Positions 50,208 to 60,083 are shown, counted from the first letter of the stretch. The stretch: DNA of 64,000 bases from Robiginitalea sp. (GCA_024638915.1 JAHEJJ010000001.1:1-64000), one strand, 5' to 3'. Numbers and translations are program-made. Notes: generated by a model not told the origin, from the sequence alone.

Positions 50208-52013
50208 ATGGAACTCACCACCCTGGATTATTCCCTAATTATTGGGTTCTTCACTATCGTATTGATCATCGGGATCGTAGTATCAAAAAGGGCGGGTAAG
50301 AATACCACGGAGTTCTTTCTTTCCGGCAGGAATATGCCCTGGTGGTTATTGGGATTCTCCATGGTAGCCACTACTTTTTCAACCGACACTCCTAATCTGG
50401 TTACCGATATTGTACGTACCAATGGAGTTTCTGGGAACTGGGTATGGTGGGCGTTTTTGCTCACGGGCTTGCTCACGGTTTTTGTGTATGCCAAACTTTG
50501 GCGACGTTCTAATGTTGCAACGGATATGGAGTTCTACGACCTGCGTTATGGAGGGAAACCCGCTCATTTTCTGAGAGGTTTCAGGTCCGTATACCTGGGA
50601 ATCATTTTTAATGTGATGGCGATGGCTGCGGTTACACTGGCCGCCATCAAGATCGGACAGGTAATGCTAGGACTAAGCCCCATCGAAACGGTTCTGATCG
50701 GAGGAGTTATTACAGTTATATTTAGCGCCGTTGGCGGATTCCGTGGTGTAGTTTATACCGATTTTGTGTTGTTCTTTGTGGCCATAATCGGAGCGGTAGG
50801 GGCCGCTTACTATCTTGTAAATATGCCGGAAGTCGGTGGAATAAAAGCATTGATCAGTCATGAAAACGTCATGGGCAAGCTTTCCATATTGCCCGATTTT
50901 TCAGATAAAGAAGCGCTGATCGGTATACTGATCATTCCTTTGGCCGTACAATGGTGGAGTGCCTGGTATCCCGGGGGCGAACCCGGAGGGGGCGGATATA
51001 TTGCACAAAGGATGCTAGCCGCCAAAGATGAGAACCATGCCATAGGGGCTACCTTTTTCTTTAACATCATGCATTACGCTTTGAGGCCCTGGCCCTGGAT
51101 TCTTGTGGCATTGGCCTCATTGGTGGTTTACCCGGACGTGGCCAGCATACAGGAAGCTTTTCCCAATGTTGAAGAGGGAAAACTAGGTCACGATCTGGCC
51201 TATTCCGCCATGCTTACAAAATTGCCTAGCGGTTTGCTGGGTATCGTACTGGCCTCATTGGGAGCGGCCTATATGTCTACCATCTCCACACATTTGAACT
51301 GGGGATCTTCATATGTGGTAAATGACTTTTACCGCCAGCTGATTCATAAAAAAGCCGACGAGAAGGAACTGGTACTCGTAGGCCGGATTACCACGGTGGT
51401 TCTGATGATCGCCAGCGCCATTTTTGCCTTGTATTTAACCAATGCAAAACAATTATTCGATATCATAATAATGTTTGGCGCCGGAACGGGCCTTATATTC
51501 ATACTGCGTTGGTTCTGGTGGCGCATCAATGCCTGGAGTGAGATAGTAGCCATGTTTTCATCGGGGATCATTTCACTGCTTTTCTGGAGATATGAACAGC
51601 TGCTTTTCCTGGACGAGAATGCCATTTTTCCACTGTGGAGCCGCTTTCCACTGGTAGTGCTCATAACATCTGTACTCTGGATCACCGTAACTTTTCTCAC
51701 TCCTGCCGAAAAGACATCAACGCTTATTCGGTTCTATAACAAAACCCAACCCGGCGGGCCCGGCTGGAAAAAGATTATCAACGAGGCTTCCAGCCAGGGG
51801 ATCAATCTTACTAAGGGTGAAGGTAAGTGGACCGTTCCTTCAGGGATATTGGCCATGTTACTTGGATGTGTCTTTGTTTATAGTTGCATGTTTGCGATGG
51901 GTAACTGGATCTATGGAAATTACGGGCTCGCCTCAGGGCTTACCCTCGCTGTTGTTGTATCGGCTATTCTTTTAAAACGCGTATGGGATGGAATCAAAGG
52001 TGATGTACTCTAA
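50208..52013 (+). CDS. Sodium:solute symporter (SSS family)
   Basis: 601 residues with about 14 membrane helices. GKNTTEFFLSGRNMPWWLLG at residues 30-49 is the family signature, followed by ATTFSTDTPNLV, GGFRGVVYTDF with the sodium-site region, and GAAYMSTISTHLNWGSSYVV. Likely imports a sugar or other organic solute with Na+. Eleven bases separate it from the NagX-like gene, so the two form an operon, which favours an amino sugar or uronate-like substrate. A -7-like TATCTTTA lies at 50179-50186. Confidence 0.88.
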   Translation: MELTTLDYSLIIGFFTIVLIIGIVVSKRAGKNTTEFFLSGRNMPWWLLGFSMVATTFSTDTPNLVTDIVRTNGVSGNWVWWAFLLTGLLTVFVYAKLWRRSNVATDMEFYDLRYGGKPAHFLRGFRSVYLGIIFNVMAMAAVTLAAIKIGQVMLGLSPIETVLIGGVITVIFSAVGGFRGVVYTDFVLFFVAIIGAVGAAYYLVNMPEVGGIKALISHENVMGKLSILPDFSDKEALIGILIIPLAVQWWSAWYPGGEPGGGGYIAQRMLAAKDENHAIGATFFFNIMHYALRPWPWILVALASLVVYPDVASIQEAFPNVEEGKLGHDLAYSAMLTKLPSGLLGIVLASLGAAYMSTISTHLNWGSSYVVNDFYRQLIHKKADEKELVLVGRITTVVLMIASAIFALYLTNAKQLFDIIIMFGAGTGLIFILRWFWWRINAWSEIVAMFSSGIISLLFWRYEQLLFLDENAIFPLWSRFPLVVLITSVLWITVTFLTPAEKTSTLIRFYNKTQPGGPGWKKIINEASSQGINLTKGEGKWTVPSGILAMLLGCVFVYSCMFAMGNWIYGNYGLASGLTLAVVVSAILLKRVWDGIKGDVL

Positions 52014-52024
52014 CTATATATGAT

Positions 52025-53113
52025 ATGAAGGAAAGGATCATCTCGGTTGATATTTTCCGAGGACTGACCATCGTATTGATGATCCTGGTCAATACCCCGG
52101 GCACCTGGGAGCATGTTTATGCCCCTTTGTTGCATTCCACCTGGCATGGGTACACCCCAACAGACCTGGTTTTTCCTTTTTTCCTTTTTATTGTCGGCAC
52201 CTCAATCGTTTTTGCCTATCGGAACAAGCAACCCGATAAAGCAACCTACAAAAAAATTACTGTACGCACATTAAAGCTTTTAGGGCTGGGGTTGTTTTTG
52301 GGAGCGTTTACAATTCATTTTCCCTTTTTTGAGGATTTTGAAAATATCAGATTCCCGGGTGTACTTCAACGTATAGGCCTGGTCTTCTTTTTTGCTGCAA
52401 TATTGTTCCTGAATTTGAATTGGCGGGTATTGTTGGGAATTTGCCTGGCGCTTCTTCTGGGCTATTGGATATGGTTAGGATTTATTCCTATCCAGGGCGA
52501 GGCACCGACCTTTGACCGGGCTCCTAACAATTGGGCAAATTTTGTAGATCTGAAACTTCTCGGAACACATATGTATAAGGAGGACTATGATCCTGAGGGT
52601 ATTCTTAGCACACTGCCCTCCATAGCGACTAGCCTATTGGGGATCTTTACCGGCCTGATACTGGTTTCAGCCAGGACCGGCAAAGAAAAGATTCTTATCG
52701 GACTGGGAATCATCATGGTAGTTTTGGGATATTTGTGGGACATAGCATTCCCGATAAATAAGCCGATCTGGACAAGTAGTTATGTATTGGTGACCGCGGG
52801 TTGGGCGAATATTTGCCTGGCGGTGATCTACTATCTCACCGATGTTAAAGGAATTAAATTTGGCAGCATATTCCGGTATGCAGGGGCCAATGCGATCACG
52901 GTATATTTTCTGTCGAGCTGGATCAGCAAGATATTCGACGAGCTAAAGGTATCCTCGGATGTTTCGTTCCATCAATGGTTGTTCGAAAACATCTTTGTTA
53001 TGGAGGTATTGCCGATCAAATTTTCGTCGTTGTTGTACGGACTTTGTGTTATTGCCTTTTACCTGCTACTGGCCTATGTGATGTACAGGAAAAAGATCTT
53101 TATTAAAATATAA
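52025..53113 (+). CDS. NagX/heparan-alpha-glucosaminide acetyltransferase-like membrane protein
   Basis: 362 residues, about ten membrane helices. The N-terminus ERIISVDIFRGLTIVLMILV is followed by a His/Trp-rich loop (HSTWHGYTPTDLVFPFFLF) in which TDLVFPFFLFIVG is the family hallmark; VLQRIGLVFFFAAILF follows. In proteobacteria NagX genes sit in chitin/N-acetylglucosamine loci, and the human homologue acetylates glucosamine ends across a membrane. The operon with an SSS symporter supports a role in amino-sugar uptake or modification; that remains inference. Convergent with the riboflavin synthase gene. Confidence 0.85.
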   Translation: MKERIISVDIFRGLTIVLMILVNTPGTWEHVYAPLLHSTWHGYTPTDLVFPFFLFIVGTSIVFAYRNKQPDKATYKKITVRTLKLLGLGLFLGAFTIHFPFFEDFENIRFPGVLQRIGLVFFFAAILFLNLNWRVLLGICLALLLGYWIWLGFIPIQGEAPTFDRAPNNWANFVDLKLLGTHMYKEDYDPEGILSTLPSIATSLLGIFTGLILVSARTGKEKILIGLGIIMVVLGYLWDIAFPINKPIWTSSYVLVTAGWANICLAVIYYLTDVKGIKFGSIFRYAGANAITVYFLSSWISKIFDELKVSSDVSFHQWLFENIFVMEVLPIKFSSLLYGLCVIAFYLLLAYVMYRKKIFIKI

Positions 53114-53132
53114 CCGTTTTTCTTGCGGCACA

Positions 53133-53723
53133 TCAGTCCCTTAATTCCAATAATCGCGCAACATATTTACCGATCACATCGAATTCCAGGTTCACTATCG
53201 TGCCTAAATTGTACTGCTTAAACCTTGTGTGTTCGTAGGTATAAGGAATAATGGCCACACTGAAAGAATCCGGGGCAGAATCTACCACTGTAAGGCTCAC
53301 GCCATCAACAGTGATCGATCCTTTTTCAACGGTAACCCCTCCTGGAAGGGGCTGATATTGAAAATGGAAGTACCAACTGCCGTCCTCTTCATCGATTTGG
53401 GTACAGCTCGCCGTACTGTCTACATGCCCCTGAACCAGATGACCATCTAATCGTGAGCCGAGCACCATAGCCCTTTCGAGATTAACCACATCACCAGTTT
53501 TTAGTCCGCCCAGGTTGCTTTTTTGAAGGGTTTCGTCGACAGCCGTAACGGTGTACGACATGCCATCTATATCAACTACGGTAAGACAAACCCCGTTATG
53601 GGCCACGCTTTGATCTATATTTAATTCAGGGGCGATATCCGATTGAATTTTAATATGCAGATTTCCACCTTCTTTTGCCAACCCCTGAACAATACCTAAA
53701 GTTTCAATAATTCCCGTAAACAT
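53133..53723 (-). CDS. ribE: Riboflavin synthase, alpha subunit
   Basis: 196 residues from ATG 53723; earlier in-frame starts would add a non-homologous leader overlapping pdxA. The N-terminus MFTGIIETLGIVQ is diagnostic. The two lumazine-binding barrels are seen as NLERAMVLGSRLDGHLVQGH followed by VDSTA and, in the second half, GSITVDGVSLTVVD with the NLEFDVIGKY end. It dismutates 6,7-dimethyl-8-ribityllumazine to riboflavin. Divergent from pdxA with 58 bases between the start codons, so the two promoters must overlap. Other rib genes are not in the window. Confidence 0.95.
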   Translation of the reverse strand: MFTGIIETLGIVQGLAKEGGNLHIKIQSDIAPELNIDQSVAHNGVCLTVVDIDGMSYTVTAVDETLQKSNLGGLKTGDVVNLERAMVLGSRLDGHLVQGHVDSTASCTQIDEEDGSWYFHFQYQPLPGGVTVEKGSITVDGVSLTVVDSAPDSFSVAIIPYTYEHTRFKQYNLGTIVNLEFDVIGKYVARLLELRD

Positions 53724-53740
53724 GGTTTGTCTAAAATAAG

Positions 53741-53748
53741 TAGTTTTG
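53741..53748 (+). promoter_or_regulatory. Possible -7 element for pdxA
   Basis: TAGTTTTG matches TAnnTTTG, 33 bases before the pdxA ATG. No TTG lies at the expected distance (a TTG at 53727-53729 is too close), so this is a weak promoter call. It overlaps the 5' leader of the divergent riboflavin synthase gene. Confidence 0.3.
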
Positions 53749-53781
53749 CCGTGTAAATGTAGAAATAAAGACGCGTTCGAC

Positions 53782-54828
53782 ATGGAAGAGGAGAAAAAAA
53801 TAAAGTTGGGCATTTCCATAGGAGATATCAACGGGATAGGATGCGAAGTGGTCTTAAAAACATTTGAGGATCAAAGGATGCTCGAGTTTTGCACTCCAAT
53901 CCTGTTTGCCTCCAATAAAATTATCTCACAGCAAAAGCAAGACCTGGGGATCGGTTTAAATTATCACGGGATTCAATCGGCAGGACAGGCCAGGGATAAT
54001 AAGGTAAATGTGGTAAGTGTCTGGAAAGAATCGGTGGATATCCATTATGGACAGGCAACTGATCAGGCCGGCTCACTGGCGATAAAATCATTGAAAGCAG
54101 CTGTGAAAGCTTTAAAACAAGGGGAGATCGATGTGCTTGTGACCGCACCTATAAATAAGGCCAATATACAATCTGACGAATTCAATTTTCCCGGGCATAC
54201 AGACTATCTGGCAAAGGAACTCGGGGGAGATAGCCTGATGTTTATGGTAACCCCTGAATTGAAAATCGGACTTCTGACCGATCATCTGGCGGTAAAGGAT
54301 GTACCCGCTTCTATAGATGGCGAACTTGTTGCCAGGAAAGTAGGCATAATCGACAAATCATTGAGGATGGATTTTGGAATACGACGCCCGAAAATCGCAT
54401 TGTTGGGCATCAATCCGCATAGCGGAGACAATGGGGTAATTGGTAAAGAAGATGATGAAGTACTGAGACCTTCCATCGAGGCGTTGTCCCAAAAAGGACT
54501 TTTGGTATTCGGGCCCTATGCTGCGGATAGCTTCTTTGGGTCTGGCACTCATCTCCAGTTCGATGCCGTGCTGGCAGCCTACCACGATCAGGGACTTATT
54601 CCATTTAAAACTTTATCATTTGGTAAGGGCGTAAATTTCACAGCAGGCCTGAGCCATGTCCGAACTTCTCCGGATCACGGCACGGCCTATGAAATTGCCG
54701 GCCAGGGAACGGCCGATGAGAGTTCCTTTAAAGAAGCTGTTTTTACAGCGATCGATATTTTTAGAAATAGAGAGCAGTTCAAAGAACTGACCCGGCAACC
54801 GTTAAAGGCACAGAAACTTAAAAAATAG
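53782..54828 (+). CDS. pdxA: 4-hydroxythreonine-4-phosphate dehydrogenase
   Basis: 348 residues from ATG 53782. GISIGDINGIGCEVVLK is the N-terminal signature, TAPINKANI and FPGHTDYLAKELGG are substrate-binding, and AYHDQGLIPFKTLSFGKGVN followed by TSPDHGTAYEIAGQGTADES holds the metal-binding His/Asp set. It oxidises 4-phosphohydroxy-L-threonine in pyridoxal 5'-phosphate synthesis. A gap of about 100 bases with a strong promoter separates it from yceD, so it is not in that operon. pdxJ and other partners are not in the window. Confidence 0.95.
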   Translation: MEEEKKIKLGISIGDINGIGCEVVLKTFEDQRMLEFCTPILFASNKIISQQKQDLGIGLNYHGIQSAGQARDNKVNVVSVWKESVDIHYGQATDQAGSLAIKSLKAAVKALKQGEIDVLVTAPINKANIQSDEFNFPGHTDYLAKELGGDSLMFMVTPELKIGLLTDHLAVKDVPASIDGELVARKVGIIDKSLRMDFGIRRPKIALLGINPHSGDNGVIGKEDDEVLRPSIEALSQKGLLVFGPYAADSFFGSGTHLQFDAVLAAYHDQGLIPFKTLSFGKGVNFTAGLSHVRTSPDHGTAYEIAGQGTADESSFKEAVFTAIDIFRNREQFKELTRQPLKAQKLKK

Positions 54829-54886
54829 GCGCTTTATTTCCTGGTATTTAACTACCCGGACTTGTCCTAATTATTTGAGAATATAA

Positions 54887-54916
54887 TTGAGTATTTCTAA
54901 AAAAAAAGTATCTTTG
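54887..54916 (+). promoter_or_regulatory. Consensus promoter of the yceD-rpmF-fabH-acc operon
   Basis: TTG at 54887-54889, 19-base spacer and TATCTTTG at 54909-54916 match the Bacteroidota housekeeping consensus exactly. The start of transcription would fall about 15-20 bases before the yceD start. Confidence 0.8.
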
Positions 54917-54939
54917 CACGCCTTAAACTCGTGTACCGG

Positions 54940-55473
54940 ATGATGAAGAAACAGGAATTTACTATTCCTTTTGCAGGGTTGAAACCGGGGAAGCATGAAT
55001 TTGGTTTTAATATTGACAATACGTTCTTCGAGGCTTTTGAATACGCTGAATTTAATGATGCATCAATAGATCTGACAGTGTTGCTGGATCGGTTGCCTAC
55101 CATGCTGGAGATTGAAATGGCAGCTACAGGAACCGTGAATATCGATTGCGACCTGACCAGTGAACCCTTTGATCAGGAAATTGAAGCCTTTCTAAAGCTG
55201 GTTGTTAAGTTCGGAGAATTCTATAACGATGAGGATGACGAGATCCTAATCATTCCTCATGGAGAGCATCAGGTCAATATTGCTCAATATGTATATGAAA
55301 TGCTGGTGTTGGCAGTTCCCCTAAAAAGGGTGCACCCGGGAGTCTTAGACGGTTCTCTGCAATCGGATGTTTTGGAGAAACTCGAAGAACTAAGACCTCA
55401 AACGGCAAAAAGAAATACAGAAGAAACCGATCCCAGATGGGACGCTTTAAAAGATTTAAAAACGGATAAATAA
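54940..55473 (+). CDS. yceD: YceD/DUF177 family protein
   Basis: 177 residues from ATG 54940 (a second ATG at 54943 is equally possible; a GTG at 54931 less so). The pattern [18 protein letters not shown], then [20 protein letters not shown], then an acidic stretch ([12 protein letters not shown]) followed by [18 protein letters not shown] matches DUF177. The usual Cys pair of the family is reduced to one Cys. In other bacteria yceD precedes rpmF and is linked to ribosome/23S rRNA and fatty-acid synthesis. It is 5 bases from rpmF here. Confidence 0.88.
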   Translation: MMKKQEFTIPFAGLKPGKHEFGFNIDNTFFEAFEYAEFNDASIDLTVLLDRLPTMLEIEMAATGTVNIDCDLTSEPFDQEIEAFLKLVVKFGEFYNDEDDEILIIPHGEHQVNIAQYVYEMLVLAVPLKRVHPGVLDGSLQSDVLEKLEELRPQTAKRNTEETDPRWDALKDLKTDK

Positions 55474-55478
55474 ATATC

Positions 55479-55676
55479 ATGGCACATCCTAAGCGAAAGA
55501 TATCCAAATCGAGACGTGACAAGAGAAGAACTCATTATAAAGCAGCGACTCCAACACTTTCCAAAGATCCTTCGACTGGAGAATTACATCTCTATCACAG
55601 GGCTCATTGGCATGAAGGCAAATTATATTATCGGGGCCAGGTTCTGATCGATTCTTCAGAAGATGTAACCGACTAA
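55479..55676 (+). CDS. rpmF: Ribosomal protein bL32, zinc-free flavobacterial form
   Basis: 65 residues. [20 protein letters not shown] is diagnostic of bL32. The zinc-binding cysteines of many bL32 proteins are replaced ([19 protein letters not shown]), and the C-terminus [16 protein letters not shown] is extended, which is the usual flavobacterial version. It directly follows yceD, and a terminator after it may attenuate read-through into fabH. Confidence 0.95.
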   Translation: MAHPKRKISKSRRDKRRTHYKAATPTLSKDPSTGELHLYHRAHWHEGKLYYRGQVLIDSSEDVTD

Positions 55677-55697
55677 TGGCAATTTTAAAAAAATAAA

Positions 55698-55730
55698 GAC
55701 TCCCGCTTTTACAGAGCGGGAGTTTTTTTA
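55698..55730 (+). terminator. Intrinsic terminator between rpmF and fabH
   Basis: ACTCCCGCT and AGCGGGAGT pair perfectly around a 7-base loop and end in seven T. It should separate ribosomal from fatty-acid gene expression, either fully or as an attenuator. No consensus promoter was seen in the 116 bases before fabH. Confidence 0.88.
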
Positions 55731-55846
55731 TGGTTATTCCCTTAGTCCTAAAAAAACGTTTTGAAAGCAATTATTGACGAAAATTCACTATTTTTCACCA
55801 CTTTTTGGAAGTTTTTTAGGTTTCTGGACCAAAAATCGGCAAAAAT

Positions 55847-56842
55847 ATGAGCAAACTAACAGCAGCTATAACAGCTGTGGGTGCCTATGTTCCGGACTAC
55901 CGGTTGACCAATGAAATATTGGAAAACATGGTGGACACCACTGATGAGTGGATTACTACAAGAACCGGTATCAAGGAAAGAAGAATTCTTAGAGATAAAG
56001 ACAAGGGAACTTCATTTTTGGCAATAAAAGCTGCCGAAGACCTCATCAAAAAGAAAAACCTCGATCCTAAAGAAATAGAATTAGTACTGGTCGGTACGGC
56101 TACCCCAGATATGCCGGTGGCTGCTACGGCGGTTTATGTTGCTTCCAAGATAGGCGCCACTAACGCCTTTGCCTATGATCTGCAGGCAGCGTGTTCTAAC
56201 TTTCTTTTTGGAATGTCTGCCGCAGCACGGTATATCGAATCGGGCAGATATAAAAAGGTTCTGCTAATCGGAGCCGATAAGATGTCTTCCATTTTGGATT
56301 ATGAAGACCGAACCACCTGTATTATTTTTGGTGATGGCGCCGGAGCTGTTCTTTTTGAACCCAACACCGAAGGCTTGGGCCTGATCGATGAATATCTCCG
56401 CTCCGATGGCAATGGGCGTGAGTTTCTTAAGATCGAAGCCGGAGGATCTTTGTTGCCGCCATCTGAGGAAACGGTGCGAAAAAAGCAGCACTTTGTATTT
56501 CAGGATGGTAAATCGGTATTTAAATTTGCAGTATCTAATATGGCCGATGGGGCCGCTAAGATTATGGAGCGTAACGGGCTGAACCACGATGATGTCAACT
56601 GGTTGGTGCCTCACCAGGCCAACAAAAGGATTATCGATGCCACAGCCAACAGGATGGGCTTGGATTCAGACAAGGTCATGATGAATATACATCGATATGG
56701 CAATACCACTTCTGCTACTTTACCCTTGCTCCTGGCCGATTATGAAGAACAATTAAAGAAAGGAGATAACCTGATATTTGCAGCCTTTGGGGGTGGATTT
56801 ACCTGGGGTTCTATATATTTGAAATGGGCTTATAACCCTTAA
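55847..56842 (+). CDS. fabH: Beta-ketoacyl-ACP synthase III
   Basis: 331 residues. DTTDEWITTRTGIKERRI near residue 32, the nucleophile Cys in LQAACSNFLFG near 114, NWLVPHQANKRII with the catalytic His and YGNTTSATLPLLLADY with the catalytic Asn are all in place. It starts fatty-acid synthesis by condensing acyl-CoA with malonyl-ACP. Followed by accB at 27 bases. plsX, often found between rpmF and fabH, is absent. Confidence 0.97.
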   Translation: MSKLTAAITAVGAYVPDYRLTNEILENMVDTTDEWITTRTGIKERRILRDKDKGTSFLAIKAAEDLIKKKNLDPKEIELVLVGTATPDMPVAATAVYVASKIGATNAFAYDLQAACSNFLFGMSAAARYIESGRYKKVLLIGADKMSSILDYEDRTTCIIFGDGAGAVLFEPNTEGLGLIDEYLRSDGNGREFLKIEAGGSLLPPSEETVRKKQHFVFQDGKSVFKFAVSNMADGAAKIMERNGLNHDDVNWLVPHQANKRIIDATANRMGLDSDKVMMNIHRYGNTTSATLPLLLADYEEQLKKGDNLIFAAFGGGFTWGSIYLKWAYNP

Positions 56843-56869
56843 AAAGTCAACCAAACAAAAACATACATT

Positions 56870-57361
56870 ATGGATATTAAGGAGATTCAAAGCTTGATAA
56901 AATTTGTAGCCAAATCTGGGGCGACTGAAGTTAAACTGGAAACCCCGGATGTGAAGATCACTATAAGGACCGGGCCTCCCGAGGGTTTTTCCGAGACTAC
57001 ACTGGTACAGCAGATCCCCGTTGCGGCAGCACCAGCATCGATGCCGGCATCCACACCTGCAACACAGGAGGCGGCAGCACCGGCAACAACTGCTGACGGA
57101 TCTAGTGAAGAGGAATCAAAATACATCACTATTAAATCTCCCATAATAGGCACATTCTACAGAAAACCCTCTCCAGATAAACCGCCTTTCGTGGAAGTAG
57201 GCGATGTAATCGCACAGGGAGACGTGCTCTGTGTTATTGAAGCGATGAAACTCTTTAACGATATAGAGTCTGAGGTATCCGGAAAAATAGTTAAGATCCT
57301 TGTAGAGGATTCGTCGCCGGTAGAATTCGATCAACCACTTTATCTGATCGACCCCTCTTAA
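56870..57361 (+). CDS. accB: Biotin carboxyl carrier protein of acetyl-CoA carboxylase
   Basis: 163 residues. An N-terminal structured part ([20 protein letters not shown]) leads to an Ala/Pro/Thr-rich linker of about 45 residues and a C-terminal biotinyl domain with [20 protein letters not shown] and the biotin site [10 protein letters not shown] (Lys modified). Usual length and layout. It carries carboxybiotin between AccC and the transferase. AccA and AccD are elsewhere. Confidence 0.97.
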   Translation: MDIKEIQSLIKFVAKSGATEVKLETPDVKITIRTGPPEGFSETTLVQQIPVAAAPASMPASTPATQEAAAPATTADGSSEEESKYITIKSPIIGTFYRKPSPDKPPFVEVGDVIAQGDVLCVIEAMKLFNDIESEVSGKIVKILVEDSSPVEFDQPLYLIDPS

Positions 57362-57432
57362 GTCAGGACTTAGCTATCATTGAGCCTTGCCATTTTTTTA
57401 CAACGGTAAAGGCCTCTTAAATGTAAAAAGAT

Positions 57433-58782
57433 ATGTTTAAAAAAATACTTATTGCGAACAGGGGCGAAATCGCTTTGCGTATTATCAGGACGTGTAAGGA
57501 GATGGGGATCAAGACCGTAGCGGTCTATTCAAAAGCCGACGAGGAGAGCCTTCATGTTAGATTTGCCGATGAAGCGGTTTGTATCGGACCTGCACCTAGC
57601 TCTCAATCATACCTAAAAATCCCTAATATCATAGCGGCTGCAGAGATCACCAATGCAGATGCCATACATCCCGGATACGGATTTCTCTCGGAAAATTCCA
57701 AGTTTTCCAGAATTTGTGCCGAACACGAAATAAAATTCATCGGTGCTTCAGGCGAGAATATCGATAAGATGGGTGATAAAGCGACTGCTAAAGCGACGAT
57801 GAAGAAGGCAGGAGTGCCTACAATCCCTGGATCTGAAGGTATTTTGAAAGATGTAGCCGAGGCCAAGAAAGTGGCTAAAAAGCTGGGATACCCGGTTATG
57901 ATTAAAGCAACAGCCGGCGGCGGAGGAAAAGGGATGCGGGCGGTATGGAAAGAGGAAAACCTCGAAAAAGCCTTTGATAGTGCCGTAGTTGAGGCTGTCG
58001 CAGCCTTCGGGAACGGAGGAATGTATATGGAAAAACTACTCGAGGAACCCCGTCATATCGAAATACAGATCATAGGGGATCAATACGGGGATGCCTGTCA
58101 TCTTTCAGAACGCGATTGTTCTATTCAAAGAAGACATCAGAAACTTACCGAGGAAACGCCTTCGCCTTTTATGACGGATAAGTTGCGCGAAGCCATGGGG
58201 AATGCGGCCATAAAAGCCGCAGAGTATATTAAGTACGAAGGCGCTGGTACAGTCGAGTTTCTGGTAGATAAACACCGGGAATTCTACTTTATGGAAATGA
58301 ACACGCGGATACAGGTAGAACATCCGATCACCGAGCAGGTAGTCGATTATGACCTGATCAGGGAGCAGATCCTGGTAGCTCAGGGTGTCCCGATTTCCGG
58401 GAAGAATTATGTGCCTAAACTACATTCGATCGAATGCCGTATCAATGCAGAAGATCCTTACCATGAATTCAGACCCTCACCCGGCAGGATCACTACTCTC
58501 CATACCCCGGGAGGTCATGGGATCAGGTTAGATACCCATGTTTATAGCGGTTATGTGATTCCGCCAAATTACGATTCCATGATCGCCAAGCTGATCACCT
58601 CTGCGCAAACCAGGGAGGAGGCGATAAATAAGATGAAACGAGCTCTTGATGAATTCGTGATCGAGGGGATTCATACCACTATACCCTTTCACAGACAATT
58701 GATGGACCACCCGGATTATCTCGCCGGGAATTATACAACCAAATTCATGGAGGATTTTGAGATGAAACCTCTTGAAGAATAA
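57433..58782 (+). CDS. accC: Biotin carboxylase of acetyl-CoA carboxylase
   Basis: 449 residues. [17 protein letters not shown] starts the biotin-carboxylase N domain; the ATP-grasp domain contains [16 protein letters not shown] and the metal-binding [16 protein letters not shown]; the C-terminal domain ends near [11 protein letters not shown]. All conserved catalytic positions that I can recognise are present. It uses ATP and bicarbonate to carboxylate biotin on AccB. It is the end of the operon, marked by a strong terminator. Confidence 0.97.
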   Translation: MFKKILIANRGEIALRIIRTCKEMGIKTVAVYSKADEESLHVRFADEAVCIGPAPSSQSYLKIPNIIAAAEITNADAIHPGYGFLSENSKFSRICAEHEIKFIGASGENIDKMGDKATAKATMKKAGVPTIPGSEGILKDVAEAKKVAKKLGYPVMIKATAGGGGKGMRAVWKEENLEKAFDSAVVEAVAAFGNGGMYMEKLLEEPRHIEIQIIGDQYGDACHLSERDCSIQRRHQKLTEETPSPFMTDKLREAMGNAAIKAAEYIKYEGAGTVEFLVDKHREFYFMEMNTRIQVEHPITEQVVDYDLIREQILVAQGVPISGKNYVPKLHSIECRINAEDPYHEFRPSPGRITTLHTPGGHGIRLDTHVYSGYVIPPNYDSMIAKLITSAQTREEAINKMKRALDEFVIEGIHTTIPFHRQLMDHPDYLAGNYTTKFMEDFEMKPLEE

Positions 58783-58787
58783 ACCTT

Positions 58788-58814
58788 TAACTCCGATTTT
58801 TTCGGAGTTTTTTG
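58788..58814 (+). terminator. Intrinsic terminator of the acc operon
   Basis: AACTCCGA and TCGGAGTT form an 8-bp stem around TTTTT, followed by a T-run, 6 bases after the accC stop. The next gene starts only a few bases on, so it needs a promoter inside accC or partial read-through. Confidence 0.82.
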
Positions 58815-58820
58815 TACCCT

Positions 58821-59939
58821 ATGAATCTCAGTTATTGGGAATATAAGACATGGCTCTCCAATGTGGACTTTACAGTGGTGGGCAGCGGCATAGTAGGGTT
58901 GAATTGTGCTCTTGCCCTCAGAGAGAAGTACCCACACGCCAGGATACTTATACTGGAAAAAGGGATATTACCCCAGGGGGCCAGTACGAAGAATGCGGGT
59001 TTTGCATGTTATGGCAGTGTTTCTGAAATAGTATCGGACCTTAGAAGTCATACGGATCAAGAAGTATTTGAACTCGTTAAGATGAGGTGGGAGGGGATCG
59101 CCCTTCTCAGAGGTATGCTCGGTGATGAGGCTTTGGGTTATCAACAGCACGGCGGAAATGAAATCTTTGCAAAATCCAATACAGAACAGTATGAAAATTG
59201 TTTAAAGAGGAGAGCCGAGGTGAATAAGCTACTTCACCCGATTTTCGGACAGTCGGTCTTCGAAGAACAAAAGAATGTATTCGCTTTTAGCAATATCAAA
59301 AAGCATTATATAACGAACCGCCTTGAAGGTCAGATCGATACCGGTAGAATGATGCGAGCGCTGCTGGAAAAGGCAAGTCGAATGGGGATCGTAATCCTGA
59401 ATTCGGTATCCCTGAAAAAGTATGAGGCATTATCCGATGAAGTGGATTTGCATACGGACCAGTTCGATTTTAAAACCAATAAACTCTTTATTGCCACCAA
59501 TGGATTTGCTCCTCAGATCCTGAAGGAAGATATCAGGCCTGCGCGAGCCCAGGTACTGATTACCAAACCCTTGCCGGATCTTCATATAAAGGGAACGTTC
59601 CATATGGAAGAAGGTTTTTATTACTTTAGGAATATCGATAATCGTATTTTAATTGGAGGAGGGCGGAACCTGGACTTTGAAGGCGAAACAACATCGGAAT
59701 TCGGGCTTACTGATATTATCCAAAACAAACTGGAATCATTATTGAAAGACGTAATTCTTCCGGGCGGGAATGTTGTGATCGAAAGAAGATGGAGCGGCAT
59801 AATGGGAGTAGGGCCTCAAAAACGACCCATTTTGAAACGCTTGAATGATCATGTTTTTTGTGGGATAAGACTCGGCGGAATGGGTATTGCCATTGGTAGT
59901 TTCGTTGGAAAATCGCTGGCGGAGTTTGAAGACCAATAA
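58821..59939 (+). CDS. FAD-dependent D-amino-acid-oxidase-family oxidoreductase
   Basis: 372 residues from ATG 58821 (a TTG at 58812 is in frame). FTVVGSGIVGLNCALALREK near residue 17 binds FAD. QGASTKNAGFACYGSVSEIV near 54 is the characteristic substrate-side loop, and the C-terminal RRWSGIMGVGPQKRPILKRL followed by RLGGMGIAIGSFVGKSLA closes the FAD fold. Substrate could be an amino acid or another amine/hydroxy acid; the branch with STKNAGFACYG is common in Bacteroidota but without assigned function. No signal peptide. It precedes a GntP permease on the same strand. Confidence 0.85.
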   Translation: MNLSYWEYKTWLSNVDFTVVGSGIVGLNCALALREKYPHARILILEKGILPQGASTKNAGFACYGSVSEIVSDLRSHTDQEVFELVKMRWEGIALLRGMLGDEALGYQQHGGNEIFAKSNTEQYENCLKRRAEVNKLLHPIFGQSVFEEQKNVFAFSNIKKHYITNRLEGQIDTGRMMRALLEKASRMGIVILNSVSLKKYEALSDEVDLHTDQFDFKTNKLFIATNGFAPQILKEDIRPARAQVLITKPLPDLHIKGTFHMEEGFYYFRNIDNRILIGGGRNLDFEGETTSEFGLTDIIQNKLESLLKDVILPGGNVVIERRWSGIMGVGPQKRPILKRLNDHVFCGIRLGGMGIAIGSFVGKSLAEFEDQ

Positions 59940-60083
59940 GACCGGTCGGCAAGCTTTAAAACCCGGTACTGAGGATTGGTTTAATTATCGAAAGAATAGT
60001 TGTTTCTTGTTATCGCAGAAATTGAAACAGCCCAGGAAGGCAATGACCCAATCTGCATATGATACGCCAATAAATAATAATGC

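Noticed and set aside
53724-53831. 36-residue N-terminal extension of riboflavin synthase
   Set aside because: The enzyme family begins exactly at MFTGIIE; the extension would overlap the pdxA start antisense.
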